This document shows, piece after piece, positions 6,067-12,711 of a stretch of 12,711 nt of DNA. The notes under the pieces are model-generated. The model had not been told where the DNA came from. It did no database searches and saw only the letters and a list, made by a program, of their open reading frames with translations. Source of the DNA: Pseudomonadota bacterium (GTDB lineage: Bacteria; Pseudomonadota; Alphaproteobacteria; Rhizobiales; Phreatobacteraceae); contig JAEZGJ010000045.1 in the NCBI GenBank assembly GCA_023416965.1, positions 1-12,711 on the forward strand, given 5' to 3'. Position numbers and translations under genes: made by a program. Numbering within the stretch: position 1 is the stretch's first letter; each line of letters starts with the position of its first letter.

Positions 6067-7142
6067 CAGGCGGCCCTCGCGGCGGGGACCAGCCGCAGCC
6101 GGTAGAGCAGGAACGTGTCGCAGCCGAGCACGAAGAACAGCAAGAGCCCCTGGAAGACGCGCGTCACGTCGAGGGGGATGCGCATGGCGATCTGCGCGTT
6201 CTCGCCGCCGATGAAGGTGAGCGCGAGGAACAGGCCGGCGACGAGCGCGCCGATCGGGTTCAGCCGCCCAAGAAAGGCGACGATGATGGCGGTGAAGCCG
6301 TAGCCGGGCGAGATGGAGGGCTGGAGCTGTCCGATGGGCCCGGCCACCTCGATGATTCCGGCAAGGCCCGCGAGGCCGCCGGAAACGGCGAAGACGACGA
6401 GCGTCGTGCGCGCCGTGTCGAAACCGGCGAAACGGGCGGCGCGCGGCGCCTCTCCCGCGAGGCGGATCTCGAAGCCCCTGAGGCTGCGCCCCATCATCAG
6501 CGCGGCGGCGAGCGCCACGGCCACGGCGAGGAGGAAGCCGACATGCAGGCGGCCCGCCTCGAACAGCAGCGGCATGGTCGCCTCCGGCTCGAAATTCACC
6601 GACTGCGGGAAGTTGAAGCCCTTGGGGTCGCGCCAGCGGCCGCGCACCAGATAGTCGAGGGTGAGTTCGGCCACATAGACGAGCATCAGGCTGGTCAGGA
6701 TCTCGTTCACGCCGAGCCGCGCCTTGAGGAAAGCCGGGATCAGCGCCCAGACCAGGCCGCCGACGATGCCGAGGACGAGCATGAGCGCGATCACCCAGGG
6801 CCCATTCGGCGTTCCGTGGGTGGCGAGCGCCAGCCATGAGCCGAAGACCGCGCCCATGACGAGCTGGCCCTCGGCGCCGATGTTCCAGACATTGGCGCGG
6901 TAGCAGAGCGTCAGGCCGACGGCGATGAGGATGAGCGGCGTTGCCTTGACGCCGAGCTCCTGCAGCGCCCAGCCGTCGCTGAGCGGATCGACGAAGAAGA
7001 CCTTCAGCGCCGCGAGGGGGTTCTTGCCGAGCAGCGCGAAGAGAATGGCACCGGCGACCAGCGTCAGGCCGACGGCGGCCAGCGGAGAGGCGAGGGACAG
7101 CCAGACGGGGCGGTTGTCGCGGCGCTCGAGGATCAGGCGCAT
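6066..7142 (-). CDS. Nucleoside/purine-type ABC transporter, first permease subunit
   Basis: A 358-residue BPD_transp_2 permease, NupP/YufP-like. After a short basic N-terminus (MRLILERRDNRPVW) comes a first membrane helix, a periplasmic segment, then LTLCYRANVWNIGAEGQLVM, the signature of this permease class. Later hallmarks are 'RLGVNEILTSLMLVYVAELT', the coupling helix region FEIRLAGEAPRAARFAGFDT, and SPGYGFTAIIVAFLGRLNPI. ATG 7142 is chosen because AGGAGG lies five nucleotides before it and family members start here; a longer frame to 7325 would only translate the palindromic repeat. Unlike the tightly overlapping neighbours, this gene is 214 nt from the ATPase gene, and that gap is filled by the repeat element at 7171-7322. 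It overlaps the next permease by one base. Confidence 0.93.
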   Translation of the reverse strand: MRLILERRDNRPVWLSLASPLAAVGLTLVAGAILFALLGKNPLAALKVFFVDPLSDGWALQELGVKATPLILIAVGLTLCYRANVWNIGAEGQLVMGAVFGSWLALATHGTPNGPWVIALMLVLGIVGGLVWALIPAFLKARLGVNEILTSLMLVYVAELTLDYLVRGRWRDPKGFNFPQSVNFEPEATMPLLFEAGRLHVGFLLAVAVALAAALMMGRSLRGFEIRLAGEAPRAARFAGFDTARTTLVVFAVSGGLAGLAGIIEVAGPIGQLQPSISPGYGFTAIIVAFLGRLNPIGALVAGLFLALTFIGGENAQIAMRIPLDVTRVFQGLLLFFVLGCDTFLLYRLRLVPAARAA

Positions 7143-7170
7143 GCGGGCCTCCTGGAGATGGGCCTGAAGG

Positions 7171-7322
7171 CCCCACCCGGACCCTCCCCGCGCTGCGCGC
7201 GGAGAGGGGGACCATGACGTCCCGTTTCGTCCCTCCCGGCCGCGCCTGGCACGACCGCTAAAGATAAGCACCACGCCGTAGTCCCCCTCTCCGCGCGCAG
7301 CGTGGGGAGGGTGCGGGTGGGG
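7171..7322. repeat. Composite palindromic intergenic repeat, copy 1 (inside the transporter operon)
   Basis: Two 44-bp arms (7171-7214 and 7279-7322) are inverted copies with 41 of 44 positions matching, separated by 64 nt. Each arm is itself a hairpin: in the left arm CCCTC and CCGCGC pair with GCGCGG and GAGGG around a TGC loop with one mismatch. The outer ends read CCCCACCC and GGGTGGGG. Homology to copy 2 (9512-9667) includes an identical 19-mer CCCCACCCGCACCCTCCCC (right arm here, left arm there), ACGTCCCG at the same offset after the left arm, and ACGCCGT just before the right arm. This is the mark of a dispersed REP-doublet/MITE-type family. It contains no gene. RNA from the minus strand would fold strongly between the ATPase and permease messages. 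Confidence 0.9.
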
Positions 7323-7356
7323 CATGCCTTCCTCGAATCCTGCCGGCGCTCTTTCC

Positions 7357-8861
<1,505 letters not shown>

Positions 8862-8862
<1 letters not shown>

Positions 8863-9341
8863 CAATAGGCGACCTTGTCGGGCTTGGCGGCCCATTCGAG
8901 GAAGACGCCGCGCGCCTCCGCCGAGGGCCGGTGGTCCATCCGCGCCATGGTGATGTCCGGAGCGCGCGCTACTTCCGCATAGAAGGGCGCATCGTCGAAG
9001 CCGATGGCGGCGGCATCCTCGCGCGTATTGCCGTAGACGATGCGGTCGACCCGCGCCCAAAGCGCCGCGGCGAGGCACATGGGGCAGGGCTCGCAGCTCG
9101 AGTAGAGCGTCGCGCCACGCAAGTCGAAACGGCCGAGCGCCGTGCATGCCCGGCGGATGGCGACCACCTCCGCATGGGCGGTCGGGTCGTTGGTGGAGGT
9201 GACCTGGTTCCACCCCTCCGCCACCACCTTGCCGTCCACGACGACCACGGCGCCGAAGGGCCCGCCATGGCCGGCCTGCATGTGCTCGCGCGACAGGGCG
9301 ACGGTGCGGGCCATGAACAGGGCGTCGAGATCGGTGCTCAT
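8862..9341 (-). CDS. guaD: Guanine deaminase, GuaD type (cytidine-deaminase fold)
   Basis: A 159-residue zinc-dependent deaminase that should convert guanine to xanthine and ammonia in purine salvage or catabolism. It belongs to the CDA/tRNA-adenosine-deaminase fold rather than the amidohydrolase guanine deaminases. Visible motifs are GGPFGAVVV, NDPTAHAEVVAIRRAC (zinc ligand His56, proton-shuttle Glu58) and SSCEPCPMCLAAALWA (zinc ligands Cys86 and Cys89). The IGFDD segment near residue 115 and the short C-terminal tail ending KVAY resemble Bacillus subtilis GuaD (FDD, KKEY) and separate it from TadA. ATG 9341 is used; the Shine-Dalgarno is weak (GTGAGA), and a second Met at residue 10 would remove part of the first helix. 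It is the first gene of the transporter unit, which strengthens the purine assignment. Another small-nucleobase deaminase is the main alternative. Confidence 0.9.
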
Positions 9342-9406
9342 CGGCCGATCTCACGCGGGCGGGCGGGGGAAGTCAATTCGGAGAGTATTGGCAAGGGGAG
9401 TCTCGG

Positions 9407-9429
9407 ATGCCCGCCACAAGGGCAGGCAT
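9407..9429. repeat. Short REP-like hairpin ('MPALVAGI' type)
   Basis: ATGCCCGCC (9407-9415) and GGCAGGCAT (9421-9429) pair at 8 of 9 positions around ACAAG. Its minus-strand translation gives VMPALVAGIRDS, a spurious peptide familiar from alphaproteobacterial intergenic palindromes. It lies 66 nt upstream of the deaminase start, so it could affect that transcript's leader if transcription begins upstream of it. Confidence 0.6.
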
Positions 9430-9483
9430 GACCGATGGTGGTTCGGGTGAGAGTGCCCGGAGTGGCGGCGTGGCATCGGTCAT
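9428..9483. repeat. Perfect 10-bp inverted repeat, ATGACCGATG ... CATCGGTCAT
   Basis: ATGACCGATG (9428-9437) and CATCGGTCAT (9474-9483) are perfectly complementary across a 36-nt spacer. The left arm overlaps the REP-like hairpin by two bases, and the right arm lies 28 nt from the large composite repeat, so the three palindromes form one mosaic block. The arms may be the ends of a small repeat unit. Confidence 0.6.
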
Positions 9484-9511
9484 CCGGCGGCCATCGGCTC
9501 GCGTGCAACCA

Positions 9512-9667
9512 ATGCCCCACCCGCACCCTCCCCTCGCTGACGCGATGGGAGGGGACTTCCACGTCCCGCCGCGATTTGACGGGTTGGGCCCGGCCCAGCC
9601 GATCCCGGCGATGGAGCGACGCCGTGGTCGCCCTCCCCTGGTCACAGGGGAGGGTGAGGGGGGGCAT
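9512..9667. repeat. Composite palindromic intergenic repeat, copy 2
   Basis: Imperfect inverted arms run from ATGCCCCACCC (9512-9522) to GGGGCAT (9661-9667). Each arm contains its own hairpin. The right one is perfect: CCCTCCCCTG, loop GTCA, CAGGGGAGGG (9631-9654). The left is CCCTCCC and TCGC around TGAC, closed by GCGA and GGGAGGG. Arm-level and loop-edge similarity to copy 1 (7171-7322), including CCCCACCCGCACCCTCCCC, ACGTCCCG and ACGCCGT at matching positions, marks both as one repeat family of about 150 bp. The right-arm hairpin begins about 30 nt past the CoA-transferase stop and could shape its 3' end, but there is no T-run. Confidence 0.85.
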
Positions 9668-9685
9668 GGCTCTGGTGAACCCCCC

Positions 9686-10906
9686 TCAGAGCACCCCGCC
9701 CTTGCGCATCGCGGCGATTTCCTCGGCCGAATAGCCCGCCGCCGCGAGCACGGCATCGGTATGTTCGCCGAGCTTCGCCCCGGTCCAGCGGATGGCGCCG
9801 GGCGTGCGCGTGAGCTTCGGCACGATGCCCTGCATCAGCATGCGGCCGAGGCCCTGGGCTTCCACCTCCACGATCATGTCGCGCGCGCGGAAATGCGGGT
9901 CCACCGCCACCGCCGCGGCGTCGTTGACCCCGCCCGCCGGCACCGAGGCGCCGTCGAGCAGCTTGAGGAGTTCGTCGCGCGGCCTGGTACGCGTCCAGTC
10001 GCCGATGATGCGGTCGATCTCCGCCTGGTTGTCCGGCTGGCCGCGCGCCGAATGGGTCGCGAAGCGCGGGTCCTCCGCGAGAAAGTCCATGCCCATCACG
10101 GCGAAGAGCCGCCGGCAGATCGTGTCGGCATTGGCGCCGATGACGATGTGGTGGCCGTCCAGAGTCGGATAGATGTTGGACGGGGCAAATCCCGGCGAGG
10201 TCAGCCCGGTGCGGCCGCGAACATGGCCTGTGACCGAATATTCCGCCACGATGCCCTCGATCGAGGCGAGGATGGCATCGGTGAGGCCGACATCGATCAC
10301 CTGTCCCTTGCCGTCGCGCGAACGCTGGTGGAGCGCGGCGAGGATGCCGAAGGCGGTGTAGATGCCGGCCAGCGTGTCGCCGATGGAGAGGCCCGTGCGG
10401 GTCGGCAGCCGGTCGGGATAGCCGTTGATGGTGCGCATGCCGCCCATGGCCTCGGCGACGGCGGCAAATCCCGCCTTCTCCGCATAGGGACCGTACTGGC
10501 CGTAGCCGGAGACGCGGGCGATGATCAGTTTCGGGTTGAGCGCATGCAGGGCTTCCACGGTGAGGCCCCATTTCTCCAGCGTGCCCGGCCGGAAATTCTC
10601 CAGCAGCACGTCCGCGTCCTTCAGCAGGCGGCGCAGGACCTCCTGCCCCTCGCCCTTCCTCAGGTCGACGGTGACGCTCTTCTTGTTGCGGCCGATGACC
10701 GGCCACCAGACGGAAGCGCCGTCCTTCTTGGCAAAGCCCCATTGCCGCATGGGGTCGCCCTTGCCCGGGTCCTCGAACTTGACGAGATCGGCGCCCATGT
10801 CGGCGAGGAGCTGGCCGCAATAGGGGCCCGCGATGAAGGAGCCGAGCTCGACGACGCGGATGTCTGACAGGGGGCCGGTCGTCGTCGTTTCGGTGGATTC
10901 GGTCAT
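9686..10906 (-). CDS. CaiB/BaiF family (family III) CoA-transferase
   Basis: A 406-residue family III CoA-transferase, the usual length. These cytoplasmic enzymes move CoA between carboxylic acids, as in formyl-CoA:oxalate, carnitine or aromatic-acid CoA transfer. Visible features are the N-terminal 'LSDIRVVELGSFIAGPYCGQ', GADLVKFEDPGKGDPMR, the nucleotide-contact region GRNKKSVTVDLRKGEG, and the catalytic aspartate Asp177 in GLSIGDTLAG. Also present are KGQVIDVGLTDAILA, the small-domain segment 'DDAAAVAVDPHFRARDM'-like (NDAAAVAVDPHFRARDM), and the C-terminal GEHTDAVLAAAGYSAEEIAA. ATG 10906 is chosen because family homology begins shortly after it; GAGAG lies several bases upstream, and a longer frame to 10963 adds only low-complexity residues. 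It follows aapM after 81 nt. The substrate cannot be told from sequence, and neighbours give no clear pathway. Confidence 0.92.
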   Translation of the reverse strand: MTESTETTTTGPLSDIRVVELGSFIAGPYCGQLLADMGADLVKFEDPGKGDPMRQWGFAKKDGASVWWPVIGRNKKSVTVDLRKGEGQEVLRRLLKDADVLLENFRPGTLEKWGLTVEALHALNPKLIIARVSGYGQYGPYAEKAGFAAVAEAMGGMRTINGYPDRLPTRTGLSIGDTLAGIYTAFGILAALHQRSRDGKGQVIDVGLTDAILASIEGIVAEYSVTGHVRGRTGLTSPGFAPSNIYPTLDGHHIVIGANADTICRRLFAVMGMDFLAEDPRFATHSARGQPDNQAEIDRIIGDWTRTRPRDELLKLLDGASVPAGGVNDAAAVAVDPHFRARDMIVEVEAQGLGRMLMQGIVPKLTRTPGAIRWTGAKLGEHTDAVLAAAGYSAEEIAAMRKGGVL

Positions 10907-10987
10907 GGCGGGCTCTCTCGCTGGTCGCCGAGACCTAGCCGCGGCAGCCGGCGCGGGCAACACGCGCGTGGCAGGGCACCCGTGCCG

Positions 10988-12082
10988 TCAATGCGTCGTC
11001 CTGCGCGAGGTCTCGAGGTGCCGCGACCAGCGCGACAGGCCGAAACAGATGAGCCAGTAGACCGTGCCGGCGAAGGCATAGGCCTCCATGTTCATGCCGA
11101 CCCATGCGGGATCGGCGAGGGAGGCCTGGGCGATGCCGAGGAGGTCGAAGATCGAGACGATGGAGACCAGCGAGGTGTTCTTCACCAGGGCGATGAACTC
11201 GTTGGTCATGGCCGGCATGGAGATGCGCAGCGCCTGCGGCAGGACGATGAGGCCGGTCGTCTGCCAGTAGCCGAGACCCTGGGCGCTCGCCGCCTCCCAT
11301 TGTCCCTTCGGGACCGCCTGCAGGCCGCCGCGCACCGCCTCCGCCATATAGGCGGCGATGACGAAGGCGAGGCCGACGAGGGCGCGGATGAGGCGGTCGA
11401 TGTCCCAGCCCGCCGGCATGACGAGGGGCAACAGCAGCGAGGCGAGGAAGATGACGGTGATGATCGGCACGCCGCGCCAGAACTCGATGAAGATGGTGGC
11501 GACGAGCCGGATCACCGGCAGTTCGGATTGCCGTCCGAGGGCGAGCAAGATACCGAGCGGCACGGCGAGGGCCCCGGCATAGACGGACAGGAAGACGGTC
11601 AGCATCAGTCCGCCCCACTGGCGGGTCTCGACCCGCGGCAGGCCGGCGCCGCCGGCGAGAAGCCAGGCGGCGACGATGAGGAGCGTCGCCCAGAGCAGCG
11701 GCACCGTGAGCGCCCGGCGCGGCAGGCGCGGCCAGAAGGAGAGCGCCGTCGTGGCGATCATCAGGAGCGCGGCGAGATCGACCCGCCAGCGCTCGGCGGG
11801 CGGATAGAAGCCGTACATGAACTGGCCGAATCGCGCCTTGACGAAGACCCAGCAGGCGCCGCCGCTGGTGCAGTCGGCCCGCGTCGTGCCGGCGAAATCC
11901 GCGTTAATCACGGCCCAGCGCAGGAGTGGCACGAGGATGGCGACGATGGCGGCGAGACAGGCGAGCGAGACGAGGGCGTTGAGCGGCGTCGAGAAATAGT
12001 CTGCCCTGAGGCGGCGCAGCAGCGAGGCGCGCACGGGCATGACGCCGGCGGTGGGCGTGACAGCGGGTCCGGCGGCGGTCAT
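10988..12082 (-). CDS. aapM: General L-amino-acid ABC transporter permease AapM
   Basis: A 364-residue permease of the HisM/polar-amino-acid family in the larger AapM/BztC form. After a Pro/Ala-rich cytoplasmic N-terminus and a first membrane helix (about residues 35-55) it has the long extracytoplasmic segment characteristic of AapM, with CTSGGACWVFVKARFGQF and YGFYPPAERWR. The C-terminal core carries ARG-type core motifs including 'IEFWRGVPIITVIFLASLLL', the EAA coupling loop EAASAQGLGYWQTTGLIVLP and NEFIALVKNTSLVSIVSIFD. It pairs with AapQ in the membrane to import a wide range of L-amino acids. ATG 12082 shares ATGA with the aapQ stop, a 4-nt overlap typical of the aapQM pair, with GGTGA four bases upstream. 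The ATPase gene aapP, normally next, is absent; a CoA-transferase follows. Confidence 0.92.
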   Translation of the reverse strand: MTAAGPAVTPTAGVMPVRASLLRRLRADYFSTPLNALVSLACLAAIVAILVPLLRWAVINADFAGTTRADCTSGGACWVFVKARFGQFMYGFYPPAERWRVDLAALLMIATTALSFWPRLPRRALTVPLLWATLLIVAAWLLAGGAGLPRVETRQWGGLMLTVFLSVYAGALAVPLGILLALGRQSELPVIRLVATIFIEFWRGVPIITVIFLASLLLPLVMPAGWDIDRLIRALVGLAFVIAAYMAEAVRGGLQAVPKGQWEAASAQGLGYWQTTGLIVLPQALRISMPAMTNEFIALVKNTSLVSIVSIFDLLGIAQASLADPAWVGMNMEAYAFAGTVYWLICFGLSRWSRHLETSRRTTH

Positions 12083-12711
12083 CGGGTCACCAGCCGCGTG
12101 CGGGCATTGTACCAGTTCATGAAGGCCGAGACCGCGAGGCCGAGCGCGAGGTAGATCGTCAGCGTGATGGCGATGATCTCGATGGCCTGGCCGGTATTGG
12201 TCAGCGCCGAGCCGACGAAGACGCTGACCAGCTCGGGAAAGGCGATGGCCGCGCCGAAGGAGGAGTTCTTCAGCACGTTGAGATACTGGCTCGTCAGCGG
12301 CGGGATCATCACCCGCATGGCCTGCGGGATCACCACGAGGCTCAGCGCCCGGTTGGGCCTGAGGCCGAGGGCATAGGCGGCCTCCCACTGGCCCTTGACG
12401 ACCGACTGGATGCCGCCGCGCACGATCTCGGCGATGAAGCCGGCCGTGTAGGTGGCGAGCGCCGCGAACAGGGCGACGAATTCCGGCACCAGCACGAAGC
12501 CGCCGCGGAAGTTGAAGCCCCGCAGCGCCGGGACGTCCCAGGCGCTCACCACCGAGGCGACGCCAAAGGCGACCGCGGGCACGCCGAGAAACAGGGCGAG
12601 CCCCGTCGCCCACACGGGGAAGATGGCGCCGGTGGCGTCGCGCCGCCGCTTCGCCCACACCGCGATGGCAGCCTGGGCGATGAAGCCGGCGAGGACCACG
12701 ACGGCGGCGAT
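12079..12711 (-). CDS. aapQ: General L-amino-acid ABC transporter permease AapQ, C-terminal part
   Basis: The frame is open to the window edge, so only the last 210 or so residues are seen; full AapQ is near 400, so the N-terminal half lies outside. A polar-amino-acid permease core is clear: ALRGFNFRGGFVLVPEFVAL, 'YTAGFIAEIVRGGIQSVVKG', the EAA loop QWEAAYALGLRPNRALSLVV followed by IPQAMRVMIPPLTSQYLNVL, and KNSSFGAAIAFPELVSVF. The C-terminus FMNWYNARTRLVTR is characteristic of AapQ/BztB. It overlaps aapM by 4 nt, and the upstream gene would be expected to be aapJ (binding protein), beyond the window. Aap versus the closely related Bzt/Bra-like general amino-acid systems cannot be separated fully on this fragment. 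Confidence 0.9.
   Translation of the reverse strand: MAAVVVLAGFIAQAAIAVWAKRRRDATGAIFPVWATGLALFLGVPAVAFGVASVVSAWDVPALRGFNFRGGFVLVPEFVALFAALATYTAGFIAEIVRGGIQSVVKGQWEAAYALGLRPNRALSLVVIPQAMRVMIPPLTSQYLNVLKNSSFGAAIAFPELVSVFVGSALTNTGQAIEIIAITLTIYLALGLAVSAFMNWYNARTRLVTR

Larger units (their letters stand above)
9342..9685. other. Repeat-rich intergenic region between the CoA-transferase and deaminase genes
   Basis: This 344-bp gap has no credible gene. It is mostly palindromic sequence: a short REP-like hairpin (9407-9429), a 10-bp inverted repeat (9428-9483) and the large composite repeat (9512-9667). Any promoter for the deaminase-transporter unit should lie in 9342-9400. On the minus strand TTGCCA and TTGACT occur there, but neither has a good -10 at proper spacing. 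No purine-riboswitch-like aptamer was recognised. Confidence 0.7.

Noticed and set aside
5149..7215. A 688-codon minus-strand frame that could suggest a fused two-permease protein
   Set aside because: The first half is an out-of-frame reading of the upstream permease gene. The upstream permease has its own complete frame with a TGA that overlaps the downstream ATG.
9342..9400. Possible purine riboswitch or strong promoter before the deaminase gene
   Set aside because: No three-way-junction-like pattern or conserved aptamer bases could be recognised, and the TTGCCA and TTGACT boxes lack matching -10 hexamers.
9338..9756. Short minus-strand frames upstream of the deaminase (109 and 127 codons)
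   Set aside because: They read through the intergenic repeats, giving repeat-type peptides such as VMPALVAGI, and have no family features.
10982..12154. A plus-strand frame rich in Asp, Glu, Arg and Gly (390 codons)
   Set aside because: It is the complement of aapM and the end of aapQ. The low-complexity charged composition is what antisense to hydrophobic GC-rich membrane genes looks like.

Overview
The window is GC-rich, gene-dense DNA from an alphaproteobacterium, most likely of the order Hyphomicrobiales (Rhizobiales). This rests on three things: the family mix (a rhizobial-type aap amino-acid transporter and an adjacent hpf-ptsN pair), frequent GTG starts with strong G+C bias at third codon positions, and intergenic GC-rich palindromic repeats whose spurious translations (for example 'VMPALVAGI') are familiar from alphaproteobacterial genomes. 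No phage, CRISPR, toxin-antitoxin or tRNA/rRNA gene was seen. The genus cannot be named from the sequence.

Layout. Bases 2-1447 (+) are the 3' part of mutS, the only plus-strand gene. Everything else is on the minus strand and is transcribed from high to low coordinates. From the right edge: aapQ (cut by the window end) overlaps aapM by 4 nt, together the two permeases of a general L-amino-acid ABC importer. The expected ATPase gene aapP does not follow; a CaiB/BaiF (family III) CoA-transferase does. Next comes a four-gene purine module: a GuaD-type guanine deaminase, a double-domain nucleoside-type ABC ATPase overlapping it by 1 nt, then two permeases that also overlap each other by 1 nt. 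After it come hpf (long form) and ptsN, with the start of an orphan Fe3+/cobalamin-type periplasmic binding protein overlapping the ptsN stop by 4 nt. Last are a small TPR protein and an unrecognised membrane protein whose 3' end runs 14 nt into the convergent end of mutS.

The purine module is coherent. The ATPase and two permeases are the cytoplasmic and membrane parts of a BmpA-type nucleoside/purine importer, and the deaminase would turn imported or salvaged guanine into xanthine. The matching BmpA-like binding protein is not in the window. The hpf-ptsN pair belongs to the conserved rpoN-hpf-ptsN neighbourhood (stationary-phase ribosome dimerisation and the nitrogen phosphotransferase branch), but rpoN is not next to it here.

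The least ordinary structure is a pair of homologous, roughly 150-bp composite palindromes. One (7171-7322) sits inside the purine-transporter operon between the ATPase and first permease genes. The other (9512-9667) lies between the CoA-transferase and deaminase genes, next to two more palindromes. They look like copies of one dispersed intergenic repeat family (REP-doublet or MITE type), and the intra-operon copy could affect expression of the downstream permeases. No clearly new enzymatic or defence system is visible.
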